Positions 1 to 7,696 of a DNA stretch of 26,313 nt are shown in pieces. A model generated the notes under the pieces. It was not told where the DNA came from and searched no databases. It saw nothing but the letters and a program-made list of their open reading frames with translations. Made by a program: the position numbers and the translations under genes. This DNA comes from CAZYQW01 sp964649825. GTDB taxonomy: Bacteria; Planctomycetota; B15-G4; JADJEK01. Every line of letters begins with the position of its first letter. The stretch's first letter is position 1. The stretch is from contig CAZYQW010000127.1 in NCBI GenBank assembly GCA_964649825.1, forward strand, positions 1 through 26,313. Direction: 5' to 3'.

Positions 1-141
1 CCGGCTGCGGCGGGCCCTCGCGACCGATCTCTTCGTTGCAGGATCCTCGACGTACAGGCAGTACGCCTGCGGTCCTGCGCCTCGATCTCGGTCGCGATGA
101 CCTCGCCTCGCTTCGAAAGCACTTTCACCACGGGCGGCTAG
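1..141. repeat. Interspersed palindromic element, copy 1 (left end cut by window)
   Basis: Positions 2-139 match 13500-13637 with about four mismatches (12, 78, 132, 136). The core folds as a nested hairpin: CGTAC (51-55) pairs with GTACG (61-65), GCAGGA (38-43) with TCCTGC (73-78), and GCGACCGA (20-27) with TCGGTCGC (88-95). The right end (121-139, ACTTTCACCACGGGCGGCT) corresponds to the terminal inverted repeat of the complete copy and is followed by CTAG at 138-141. It lies about 20 bp beyond the queA stop codon. It has no coding capacity, so it is a non-autonomous (MITE- or REP-like) element or a structured gene-end element. Confidence 0.85.
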
Positions 142-159
142 ACGATCGGCGCACGCCGA

Positions 160-1215
160 TCACGCGATCAGCATCGCGTCGCCGTACGAGAAGAACCGGT
201 AGCCGCGCTCGACCGCCTCGCGGTACGCATCGAGCAGCCGCTCCCGGCCGACGAACGCGGCCACGAGCATCAGGAGCGTGCTCTCCGGCAGGTGGAAGTT
301 CGTGATCATCGCGTCGACCACACGGAACGAGAACGGCGGTCGGATGAACAGTTCGGTCTCGCCCGCGCCGGGCTCGAGCCGGCCGCTCGCGGCCGCCGAC
401 TCGAGCGTCCGCACCACCGTGGTGCCGACCGCGATGACCCGCCCGCCGCGCCGCCGCGCCAGGTCGACGGCCTGGACCGTCGCGGTCGGGACGTGAAACC
501 GCTCGGGGTGCATGCGGTGGTCGGCCAGGTTCGCGGCGCGCACAGGCAGGAACGTGCCGGCACCGACGTGGAGCGTCACGGTCGCCACCGACACCCCGCC
601 GGCCCGAATCCGTTCGAGGAGCTCGGTCGTGAAGTGGAGCCCCGCCGTCGGCGCCGCGACCGCCCCCTCCTCGCGCGCGAACACCGTCTGGTAACGTTCG
701 CGGTCGAGCGCGTCGCGACCGTCGCCCTCCTTCTCGCGCTTGATATATGGAGGGAGCGGCATGCGTCCGTGCGCGAGAAGCGCACCCCGGACGCGAAGAT
801 CGATCGCCTCGACGCACCACGTCCCTTCCCCCAACGCCTCGACGAGCTGCACCTCGCCCGCCCCCTCGACGATCAGCCGATCGCCGGCGCGCAGCCTTCC
901 CCGCCCCTCGAGCATCGCGAGAAACCTCGGCGCGCTCGGCACTTGGAGCAACAGGCCCGACACCCTGCCGCCGCTCGCGCGACGAAGCACGACCCGCGCC
1001 GGAATCACGCGGGTGTCGTTCAGGACCAGCAGGTCCCCCGCCCGCAAGAGACCGGGGAGAGCGGAGAAGGAGGCATGATCGAGTGCTCCGCTTCCTCGCG
1101 GCAGGACCATGAGCCGCGAGGCGGACCGCTCCGCCGCCGGCTCCTGCGCGATGCGGTCCCGCGGCAGCTCGAACGAATAGGCATCCAAGAAGTTCGTCTC
1201 GGTCAATCGGGCCAC
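160..1215 (-). CDS. queA: S-adenosylmethionine:tRNA ribosyltransferase-isomerase QueA
   Basis: Transfers and isomerises the ribosyl group of SAM onto 7-aminomethyl-7-deazaguanine at tRNA position 34, making epoxyqueuosine, the penultimate step of queuosine synthesis in the cytoplasm. The whole family pattern is readable. The N-terminus has YSFELPRDRIAQEP and SRLMVL, followed by LVLNDTRVIPAR, then AAPTAGLHFT, then VTLHVGAGTFLPV, and MITNFHLPESTLLMLV near the end. A GTG start at 1215 (or TTG at 1206) puts the FELP motif about 14 or 11 residues in, close to the usual spacing. A longer frame from a GTG at 1326 adds 37 residues with low third-position GC and is probably not translated. The gene is divergent from the GT2 gene, with about 95 bp between them. 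No other queuosine genes are visible in the window. Confidence 0.95.
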   Translation of the reverse strand: MARLTETNFLDAYSFELPRDRIAQEPAAERSASRLMVLPRGSGALDHASFSALPGLLRAGDLLVLNDTRVIPARVVLRRASGGRVSGLLLQVPSAPRFLAMLEGRGRLRAGDRLIVEGAGEVQLVEALGEGTWCVEAIDLRVRGALLAHGRMPLPPYIKREKEGDGRDALDRERYQTVFAREEGAVAAPTAGLHFTTELLERIRAGGVSVATVTLHVGAGTFLPVRAANLADHRMHPERFHVPTATVQAVDLARRRGGRVIAVGTTVVRTLESAAASGRLEPGAGETELFIRPPFSFRVVDAMITNFHLPESTLLMLVAAFVGRERLLDAYREAVERGYRFFSYGDAMLIA

Positions 1216-1309
1216 GCCCCGCTGGTTGACTTGGTCCTCGCCCTGCGGTAGAAAGCCGGATTCTCTTCGTTCCGGTAATTCGAGGGGTAGTTTCGGCTTA
1301 CGTCGTTCT

Positions 1310-2815
1310 ATGAATTCGTGGGACACAGTGGTCCTCGGCGCATACTACACGGTGCTCGTGATCCTCTCGATCTACGGCATGCACCGCTACGTGCTCGTCT
1401 ACCTCTACTATCGCTACAAGGACCGGGGCTTCCGCGCAGAGCGCGAGTTCGAGCGGCTCCCGAAGGTCGCGGTGCAGCTCCCGATCTTCAACGAAGCGAC
1501 CGTCGTCGACCGTCTCGTCGACGCGGTCTGCGCCTTCGATTACCCGAAGGAACTCCTCGAGATCCAAGTCCTCGATGACTCGACCGACGAGACGGTCGAG
1601 ATCGCGCGCCGCAAGATCCTCGCCCTCGAGCAGCAAGGCTATCGGATCCGGCACATCCGTCGCGATGGCCGCGCGGGCTTCAAGGCGGGGGCGCTGGAGC
1701 ACGGTCTCCAGCAGACGGACGCGGAGTTCATCGCGATCTTCGACGCCGATTTCGTTCCGAAGCCCGACATGCTGCGCCGGACGATCCACTTCTTCACCGA
1801 TGCGAACGTCGGCATGGTCCAGGTGCGCTGGGGTCACATCAACCGCCGGTTCTCGCTCCTGACGCGCATCCAGTCGATCTTCCTCGACGGGCACTTCGTC
1901 ATCGAGCACACCGCGCGCAACCGTTCCGGACGGTTCTTCAACTTCAACGGCACGGCGGGCGTTTGGCGCAAGAGCTGCATCGCGGCCGCCGGGGGGTGGC
2001 AGCACGACACTCTGACCGAGGATCTCGACCTCTCGTATCGTGCGCAGCTCCGCGGATGGAGGTTCGTCTTCCTGCCCGACGTCGTGTCGCCAGGAGAGCT
2101 GCCGGTCGAGATGAACTCGTTCAAGAGCCAGCAGCATCGGTGGGCGAAGGGCTCGATCCAGACGTGCCGCAAGCTGCTCCCGACGATCTGGCGCAGCAAT
2201 GCTCCGCTCAAGGCGAAGGTCGAGGCGACGTTCCACCTCACCAACAACTTCGCCTACCTGTTGATGATCGTGCTCGCGCTGTTGATGCTGCCCGCCCTGC
2301 TCGTGCGGATCCAAGACCCGAGCCTCCTGCGCGGGTTCGTGTTCGACATGTCGCTCTTCTTCGCCGCGACCACCAGCGTGCTTGCGTTCTACGCGGCGTC
2401 CCAGCGCGAGGCGTACCCCGACTGGAAGACCACGCTCCTCTACTTCCCGATGCTGGTCGCGCTCGGCATCGGCATCTCCGTGAACAACGCCAAGGCGGTC
2501 GTCGAGGCGATCCTCGGCTACGAGACACCGTTCGTGCGCACGCCGAAGTACAACGTGGACGACGGCCGTCGCCGCGGTCCGACGTTGTTCCGGTACGTCG
2601 GAAGCCGCCAGGGCCTCCTCGCCGTCGAGTTCGGGCTCGCCCTGTACTTCACGGTGACGACGAGCATCGCGGTCTGGTATGGACACCTCGTCAGCGCGTT
2701 CTTCCTCTCGCTCTTCACCGCCGGCTACTACTGGGTCGCGATCGCTTCGATCAACCGCCCCGGCTCGTCGAGCGATGCGGGTCCGATGCAGGCGGCGCAG
2801 CACGCGGCGGCCTGA
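1310..2815 (+). CDS. Processive GT2 family glycosyltransferase (cellulose/glucomannan synthase-like membrane protein)
   Basis: A 501-residue inner-membrane glycosyltransferase, predicted to polymerise a beta-linked polysaccharide from a nucleotide sugar on the cytoplasmic face and to extrude it. One N-terminal membrane segment (about residues 5-30) is followed by a GT-A domain carrying the processive-GT2 D,D,D,QxxRW signature: VLDD (87-90), DAD (145-147), TEDLDL (236-241) and QQHRW (274-278). Four or five C-terminal hydrophobic segments follow (from about residue 313). Length and layout match the cellulose-synthase-like/CslA group rather than full BcsA, because no PilZ domain is present. The ATG at 1310 was chosen because an upstream in-frame ATG at 1226 adds 28 arginine/serine-rich residues with no hydrophobic character; no strong ribosome-binding site decides it. 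The 3' end overlaps the convergent GT-C gene by 65 bp. The product sugar cannot be read from sequence. Confidence 0.88.
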   Translation: MNSWDTVVLGAYYTVLVILSIYGMHRYVLVYLYYRYKDRGFRAEREFERLPKVAVQLPIFNEATVVDRLVDAVCAFDYPKELLEIQVLDDSTDETVEIARRKILALEQQGYRIRHIRRDGRAGFKAGALEHGLQQTDAEFIAIFDADFVPKPDMLRRTIHFFTDANVGMVQVRWGHINRRFSLLTRIQSIFLDGHFVIEHTARNRSGRFFNFNGTAGVWRKSCIAAAGGWQHDTLTEDLDLSYRAQLRGWRFVFLPDVVSPGELPVEMNSFKSQQHRWAKGSIQTCRKLLPTIWRSNAPLKAKVEATFHLTNNFAYLLMIVLALLMLPALLVRIQDPSLLRGFVFDMSLFFAATTSVLAFYAASQREAYPDWKTTLLYFPMLVALGIGISVNNAKAVVEAILGYETPFVRTPKYNVDDGRRRGPTLFRYVGSRQGLLAVEFGLALYFTVTTSIAVWYGHLVSAFFLSLFTAGYYWVAIASINRPGSSSDAGPMQAAQHAAA

Positions 2816-4127
2816 CTCCCCTGATCCAGGCCGCCGCCGCGAAGCCGAGGAACAGCGGCGCGTATTCGGCGGCCCGAAGCAAGCGCTCTTCTCCCCACGT
2901 TCCGAGCACGTCGTAGAGCGTCAGCACGTGGTACGAGAGCAGCACGGACGAGGTCCAGAGCAAGAGCGGGACGCTCGGCGCGACGGCGAGGAAAGGGACG
3001 AACCAGAGCAAGTACCATGGGTGCGCGGTCGGCGCGAACACGAGGAACGCGGCCAGCGCAAGCAGCGCCCGTCGAACCGGATCGCCGCGGCGGGCCCACA
3101 GGAACGCGACGATGCCGGCCACGCCGAGAAACAGGATCGCTCGCGCGACGACGTTCGGGTTGAGGTCGTAGACGACGTCCCGCGTCTCCTGGGAGTACGC
3201 ACGGCTCTCCAGGAACCGTGCCGCGTGTTCCTTCGTCCACTCCGCCGCGGCGTGGACGCTGGGAAAGAGCGCGGCGTTGTGGCTCCACTCGAGCGCGTAG
3301 CGCGCCAGCCCGCCGGTCGTTCCACCGACGGCGACGAACGGCAGGATTCCGACGCCGACGACGGCCGCGAACAGCCCGAGCTGCGTCGCGACGCGACCGC
3401 GACGCAGAAGGAACGGAAGCAGGATCGGCGCGTACGGCTTCGCCAGCGTGGCGAGGGCGAGAAGCACCGCCGAGGCCCGATCCCGCCCCTGCGCATGACA
3501 GAGGAACGCGAGCACCGTACCGAGCACGGCCAGCACGTCGAAGTGACCCGACCCCGCGACCTCCAGGACCACGAGCGGCATCAGCCCCCAACCGATCGAC
3601 GCCGCCACCGGCTCGCCGCGCGCGCGCATCAACCGGGCCAGCGCGAACCACGTCAGCAGATCGACCAGCACCAGCGCGACCCGAAAGCCGCGCGCTCCGA
3701 CCGAGCCGAGCGCGCAGAGCGCGAAGAACGCCTGCGTCAGCGGGGGGTACGCGGCGGGGACGTCGCGATGCGTGACGCGCGGCCAGACCTCGGCGTCCCT
3801 GAGGTCGGCGAGCGCGGGATCGTCGGGAGCGAGCTCGTACGGGTTCTCGCCGGCCAGCCAGACCCGCCCCTCCCACTGGTAGCGGTAGAGGTCATCGGAC
3901 AGCCCTTCGGCCGGGAGGAGCAGGAGCAGGCGCGCGACGACGCCCGTGACCACGAGCGGGAGCAGCGGCGCGGCGCCGCGGCGCGCCCGTTCGAGCAGCA
4001 GGACGAACGGAACGGCGGCGATCAGACCACACAGCATCGTCAGCCCGACGTCCGCGCGCAGCGACTCGAGCCGAGCGAGCGGCACGAGGCATCCCAGGTA
4101 GACGATGCCGAGGAGGATCGGAATCAT
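2751..4127 (-). CDS. GT-C fold polyprenol-phosphate-dependent glycosyltransferase (GT87-like, DUF2029 type)
   Basis: A 458-residue multispanning membrane protein with about 10-12 hydrophobic stretches. After the third membrane segment comes an extracytoplasmic loop SDDLYRYQWEGRVWLAGENPYE followed by a WPRVTHRDVPAAYPPL stretch. Acidic residues in the first loop, then a NPY motif and a later YPPLTQ motif, are the pattern of GT87/mannosyltransferase-like GT-C enzymes. These use polyprenyl-phosphate sugars on the outer face of the membrane. The ATG at 4127 begins directly with a hydrophobic segment; the longer frame from 4190 adds an Arg/Pro-rich stretch and was not used. The gene is convergent with the GT2 gene, overlapping its 3' end by 65 bp, so the two are not an operon, although both plausibly serve envelope glycan synthesis. 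Substrate is unknown. Confidence 0.8.
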   Translation of the reverse strand: MIPILLGIVYLGCLVPLARLESLRADVGLTMLCGLIAAVPFVLLLERARRGAAPLLPLVVTGVVARLLLLLPAEGLSDDLYRYQWEGRVWLAGENPYELAPDDPALADLRDAEVWPRVTHRDVPAAYPPLTQAFFALCALGSVGARGFRVALVLVDLLTWFALARLMRARGEPVAASIGWGLMPLVVLEVAGSGHFDVLAVLGTVLAFLCHAQGRDRASAVLLALATLAKPYAPILLPFLLRRGRVATQLGLFAAVVGVGILPFVAVGGTTGGLARYALEWSHNAALFPSVHAAAEWTKEHAARFLESRAYSQETRDVVYDLNPNVVARAILFLGVAGIVAFLWARRGDPVRRALLALAAFLVFAPTAHPWYLLWFVPFLAVAPSVPLLLWTSSVLLSYHVLTLYDVLGTWGEERLLRAAEYAPLFLGFAAAAWIRGVRPPRAAPPASDPHRSTSRGG

Positions 4128-4207
4128 CGCGACCGGCGGCGCTCGCCGAGGAGGATCACGCCCCGGACGGCCCGACCATCTCCTCCGCATCCATCTCCGG
4201 CTTCATC

Positions 4208-5131
4208 TCAGCCTTCACCTGGGGACGCCCCGCTGGACTCGGCGCCGTCGGGCTCGGCGCCGTCGCGCTCGGCTTTCACGTCTCCGGCCGCCGGTTTGAT
4301 CCAACCGGGCTCGCGCTTCTCCAGGAAAGCGGTCACTCCCTCGTGGCACTCCTGGGTCTCGCGCATCCGAGCGTTGTACTCGACCGATGCCTTGAGGGCC
4401 CGATCGATCTCCATGCCCGGCAAGGTCTCGAGCAGCTCCTTGGTCATCTGGATCGAGAGCGGTGCGTTGCGAGCGATCACCGCCGCGATCTCGCGCCCCC
4501 GCTGGAGGAGCTGGTCGGCGGGGACGACCTCGGAGATCAGCCCGATCTCGTTCGCCTCGTCCGCCGAGAACAGGCGTCCGGTGAGGAGCATCTCGCGCAG
4601 GCGCTTCTCGCTCACGATCCCTCGCATGTAGACCGAGACGACGGCCGGGACGAAGCCGTAACGCACCTCGGGAAACCCGAACCGCCCGGAGCCGGTCGAC
4701 AGGGTGAAGTCGCACAGGGTCGCCATCCCGCAGCCGCTGGCCAGGGCCGGGCCGTTGACGGCGGCGATCGTGACCTTCTCGAACGTCCGCAGGCGCCGGA
4801 ACAGACGCGCCAGCAGGTCCGCGTTCGCGAGGTGCTCCTCGTAGGCGAACCCTTCGTTCCCCTTCACCTCGACCAGGTCGAGCCCCGAGCAGAACGAGCT
4901 GCCCGCGCCGGTGAGGATCACGGCTCGGACCGCGTCGTCGTCGAGCGCCCGATCGAGCGCGGCGTGCAGGCCGGCCACGAGCTCGCCGTTGATCGCGTTG
5001 CGCCGCTCCGGCCGGTTCAGCGTGATGAACGCCGCCGGCGGATCGACGTCGTAGAGGATCGGGGGCTCCGAGCTCGGGGCCGGCTCGCCTCCCTCCGTCG
5101 GGTCCGCGTGCACCGCGGTTGGATCCGCCAT
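4208..5131 (-). CDS. Enoyl-CoA hydratase/isomerase (crotonase) family protein, methylglutaconyl-CoA hydratase-like
   Basis: A 307-residue crotonase-fold protein. The core runs from ILYDVDPPAAFITLNRPERRNAIN (about residue 25) through TGAGSSFCSGLDL (the oxyanion-hole and CoA-binding region) to the second oxyanion-hole segment ASGCGMATLCDF and FGFPEVRYGFVPAVVS. The first catalytic glutamate of mitochondrial-type enoyl-CoA hydratase (in GGGCEL) is replaced by Met here, while the second (Glu of FPEVRYG) is kept. The EVRYGFVPAVVSVY motif resembles LiuC-type methylglutaconyl-CoA hydratases of leucine degradation more than fatty-acid hydratases. The first 24 residues and the last 25 are low-complexity Ala/Pro/Gly/Glu-rich tails outside the fold. 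It sits 80 bp downstream of nothing on its own strand and is not in an obvious catabolic operon. Family assignment is firm; substrate is not. Confidence 0.88.
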   Translation of the reverse strand: MADPTAVHADPTEGGEPAPSSEPPILYDVDPPAAFITLNRPERRNAINGELVAGLHAALDRALDDDAVRAVILTGAGSSFCSGLDLVEVKGNEGFAYEEHLANADLLARLFRRLRTFEKVTIAAVNGPALASGCGMATLCDFTLSTGSGRFGFPEVRYGFVPAVVSVYMRGIVSEKRLREMLLTGRLFSADEANEIGLISEVVPADQLLQRGREIAAVIARNAPLSIQMTKELLETLPGMEIDRALKASVEYNARMRETQECHEGVTAFLEKREPGWIKPAAGDVKAERDGAEPDGAESSGASPGEG

Positions 5132-5241
5132 GTTTCATGACTCCACGTCGACCAAAGATCGGATCGATTATGCGAGTTCGCCGCGCGATCGCCAGCCGGT
5201 GGATCGACCCGACCCCACCGGGCTCCCGATCCGACCCGCGG

Positions 5242-6423
5242 TCAGAAGAGCGCCTTCACCACGTTCGCGCCGCCAAGAACGAACGTGACCACGACGACGA
5301 TGACCAGGAGCGCGTTCGCGAAGGGGCCGTTCCTGCCGTCCGCGCCGACCAGGCGCCGATCGTTGACGAGCCAGATCAGGAACACGGCGACGAGGGGCAG
5401 GAGGACTCCGTTCAGCGCCTGGGCCATCACGATCGCGGGAACCGGCTTCACGCCGGCGATTCCGAATCCGAGACCGCAGGCGAGAACGAAGATCCAGGTG
5501 GCGCGGAAGAGCGGCGATCTTCTGCTCGCCGTGCCCACCTCGGGCCCGAACAGCGCATCGGCGGTGATCGCCGCGGCGAGGGGAGCGGTGATCGCCGACG
5601 AGAGACCCGCCGCGAACAGTCCGAACGCGAAGAACGGGCCTGCGTACGCTCCGAGCCGATCGGCGAGCGCGTCCGCGACGCCCGCCAGCGTGAACTCGCC
5701 GGTGACCGATGTCCCCACCACGAGCACCGCCATCGAGACGAGGCCGCCGAGCGCGACCGCGACGATGATCCCGAAGCGCACGTCGGAGAGGGTTCGCCCC
5801 GACGCGAGACCCGAGCCGAGGAAGAGGTTGTACGGCACGACCGTGGTCCCCACGAGACCCAGCACGAGCCACCCCGCGCCCGCCGGGAACACGGGCACGA
5901 ACGCCCCCTCGATGAGCGCGCTCCCTCTCTCGACGACGCCCGCGGCGGTGATGAAGAAGACGATCCCCATCAGCGCGACCACGATCCCGAGCGCGCGAGC
6001 GACGAGCTCGATCGTGCCGAGGGCGAGAAGGAGCGCGGCGACCGCGCCGACCACGAGGGTGAGGATCCACGGCGGCACGTCGCAGACGAGCCGCAACCCG
6101 GCCACGCCGCCGAGGATGTTCCCGGCCTGGTACGCCGCGCAGCCGGTCACGATCGCGAACGCGACGAGCACCCGCACCGGCAGGCCCAACCTCGTTCCGC
6201 GAAACCGCGTCCGCAGCGCGCGGCCCAGATCCTGACCGGAGAGGACCGCGACGCGCGCGCTCGCTTCCTGGAGCACGATGCAGGCGATCGTCGAGAACGT
6301 AAGCGCCCAGAGGAGCGCCAGACCGTGGGCGTGACCGGCGCTCGACGCGACGGTCACGGTGCCCGGACCGATGAACGCGGCGGAGAGGATCGACCAGAAC
6401 AAGATCGAGAGCAGGCGTCGCAT
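5242..6423 (-). CDS. Nramp-like divalent-metal transporter family protein with altered metal-site motifs
   Basis: A 393-residue membrane protein with about 11 hydrophobic segments. The first segment reads AAFIGPGTVTVASSAGHAHG, followed by a second with LLWALTFSTIACIVLQEASAR and SGQDLGRALR; this layout is that of the Nramp/MntH (APC-fold) family. Canonical Nramp transporters coordinate the metal with DPGN in TM1 and an (A)MPHN motif in TM6. Here these positions read GPGT (residues 19-22) and VVPYN (195-199), so the aspartate, asparagine, methionine and histidine are all replaced. This puts the protein among the Nramp-related paralogues whose substrate is not a soft transition metal (Mg2+ or something else is possible). 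It is a single gene with no metal-responsive regulator visible beside it. Confidence 0.8.
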   Translation of the reverse strand: MRRLLSILFWSILSAAFIGPGTVTVASSAGHAHGLALLWALTFSTIACIVLQEASARVAVLSGQDLGRALRTRFRGTRLGLPVRVLVAFAIVTGCAAYQAGNILGGVAGLRLVCDVPPWILTLVVGAVAALLLALGTIELVARALGIVVALMGIVFFITAAGVVERGSALIEGAFVPVFPAGAGWLVLGLVGTTVVPYNLFLGSGLASGRTLSDVRFGIIVAVALGGLVSMAVLVVGTSVTGEFTLAGVADALADRLGAYAGPFFAFGLFAAGLSSAITAPLAAAITADALFGPEVGTASRRSPLFRATWIFVLACGLGFGIAGVKPVPAIVMAQALNGVLLPLVAVFLIWLVNDRRLVGADGRNGPFANALLVIVVVVTFVLGGANVVKALF

Positions 6424-6547
6424 GGCGAGACGTTAGAGGCTCCACCACGAAGAGCCGATCAAAACAGGGGGGTTGCTGCGCGAGCGCGGGACGCCCTGGC
6501 GGGCGTACCGCGCCAACGAACGAGGGCCGCCGCGGGACCGCTCGCGA

Positions 6548-6681
6548 TCAGTACCCCAGGAGGAGCTGAAGCCCGGGCGAGAACGCGTAGTTCTTGGGAG
6601 CCCCGCCGTCCGTCAGGATCGTCCGCCGCCTCGGACAGGAACGCGACGTTCTCGTAACCGGCCTCGGAGGAGAACGTCAGG
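6548..6681 (-). pseudogene. Remnant of a protein 3' end, beta-barrel-like C-terminus
   Basis: Read from 6680 downward, the minus strand encodes LTFSSEAGYENVAFLSEA and DDPDG. A one-base frame change near 6600-6612 gives GGAPKNYAFSPGLQLLLGY and a TGA at 6548-6550. The alternation of aromatic and hydrophobic residues and the terminal Tyr before the stop are what outer-membrane beta-barrel C-termini look like. No start codon or upstream portion of such a protein exists here, because the fragment is joined directly to the sigma-factor remnant. I interpret it as the tail of a deleted gene fused by a deletion. A single sequencing indel cannot explain the missing N-terminus. Confidence 0.4.
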
Positions 6682-6952
6682 CCGCAGCTCGACGATCCGA
6701 CCTTGACGCTCCGACAGCTTCGTGAGCCGCTCCAGCGCCTCGTGAAGCGCGAGGACATCGATCCCTTCGCCCGCCGCGAAGCCGTCCGCCCCGTCCAGCG
6801 TCACGGAGCAGCGACCGCCTCCGCGTTTCTCCGCCGACCGGGCGCGCGCGTGTTCCGTAGACGACCGCGAGCAGGTCGTGCGCCGCTCGCGGGTCGCCGT
6901 CCTTCATGTCGGTGAGGATTCGCGTCACATCGCCGCGAGGCTTCGACTCCAC
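6682..6952 (-). pseudogene. Degraded ECF-type RNA polymerase sigma factor
   Basis: From the ATG at 6952 the first frame gives MESKPRGDVTRILTDMKDGD and AAHDLLAVVYGT, the usual N-terminus of planctomycete-type ECF sigma factors (region 2). The next recognisable piece, in another frame, is ARARSAEKRGGG then SVTLDGADG and LALHEALERLTKLSERQGRIVELR, the start of region 4. About 80-100 residues that normally lie between these (the rest of region 2 and the linker) are absent, and the helix-turn-helix that should follow VELRF is missing. The gene therefore carries an internal deletion, at least one frameshift, and a 3' truncation into the adjacent barrel-like remnant. Product activity is not expected. 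A TATAAT box still lies 36 bp upstream. Confidence 0.7.
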
Positions 6953-6988
6953 GGCAGCCCTCGGGACGGTTTGCTGGAGCGCGTTCCG

Positions 6989-6994
6989 ATTATA
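6989..6994 (-). promoter_or_regulatory. Candidate -10 box upstream of the ECF remnant
   Basis: The minus strand carries a perfect TATAAT at 6994-6989, in an otherwise GC-rich context and 36 bp before the ATG at 6952. No good -35 hexamer is visible at 16-18 bp, so this may be an extended or activator-dependent promoter, or chance. Confidence 0.3.
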
Positions 6995-7078
6995 GGGAGC
7001 GGCCTCGAGACGTGCATCGCCGCCTGCGTGGAGGCCCGCCCGCTCGGCTCGGGCCGCTCTGGTGCGCCGGCATCGGGA

Positions 7079-7696
7079 TCATCGTCGCGGTGCGGCGTCG
7101 CCGTCGCCGTCGCCCCGTTCGTCGTCTTCGACCATCTCGGCCGCGAGGAAACCCTCGGCGCGGAACCGGAGCAGCGCCCGAATCACGAGTCCCGTGATCA
7201 CCGCCCCGACCGAAGATCCGAGGAGCCACGCGTCCGACACGCCTGTGCTGAACCCGTCGAGAAGCGAACGCCACGCCGGGCGAAGGCGGACCAGGACGAA
7301 CACGTAGCCCAAGTACACGCCGAGCGCGATCATCAGCTCGGCGCCGACCAGTTCCGGCGGCCGCCGGCGCGAGAAGCGGTCGAGGACGAAGAGCACCACC
7401 GCGTACGGAAGAGCCAGCGCGAACAAGAGACCCGGCTCGAACCGATCGGCGAGCCCCATCGAGACCGCGAGCACGACGAGCCAGATGCTCGCACCGGCAA
7501 GGGCCGCGATCCGACCGCCGCGGGAAACCCCGTGCTTGCGCACGTACGGGGGCAGCGCGGCCCACCGGAAGGTGCGATGCCACGAATCGTTCCGCAGGAG
7601 CGCGCTGCACCGCCCGCACCGGAACCGCTCCCCGACCTCGACGTCGAGCGGAACCTCGAGCGCCGCGCCGCACACTCGACAGTCGACGCGCGTCAC
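7079..7696 (-). CDS. Zinc-ribbon integral membrane protein of unknown function
   Basis: A 205-residue protein starting at a GTG that overlaps the MATE stop codon by four bases (GTGA), so it is translationally coupled to the exporter. The N-terminus has two CxxC knuckles (Cys6/Cys9 and Cys27/Cys30, spaced by 17 residues), a typical zinc-ribbon. About four hydrophobic segments follow: ALAGASIWLVVLAVSMGL, LLFALALPYAVVLFVL, ELMIALGVYLGYVFVLV and SSVGAVITGLVIRALL. It ends in an acidic tail with a DGDGD run. I do not recognise the family. Coupling suggests a partner, sensor or stability role linked to the exporter, which is inference only. The start is chosen because the zinc-ribbon begins three residues later and the frame upstream belongs to the shadow of the MATE gene. 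Confidence 0.75.
   Translation of the reverse strand: MTRVDCRVCGAALEVPLDVEVGERFRCGRCSALLRNDSWHRTFRWAALPPYVRKHGVSRGGRIAALAGASIWLVVLAVSMGLADRFEPGLLFALALPYAVVLFVLDRFSRRRPPELVGAELMIALGVYLGYVFVLVRLRPAWRSLLDGFSTGVSDAWLLGSSVGAVITGLVIRALLRFRAEGFLAAEMVEDDERGDGDGDAAPRR

Noticed and set aside
1216..1326. Longer queA start at the GTG at 1326
   Set aside because: The extra 37 codons have low third-position GC and overlap the start of the divergent GT2 gene; QueA proteins normally begin just before the FELP motif.
2679..4631. 650-residue plus-strand frame rich in Arg, Glu and Asp
   Set aside because: A mirror of the minus-strand GT-C and crotonase genes; composition is typical of antisense frames in high-GC DNA.
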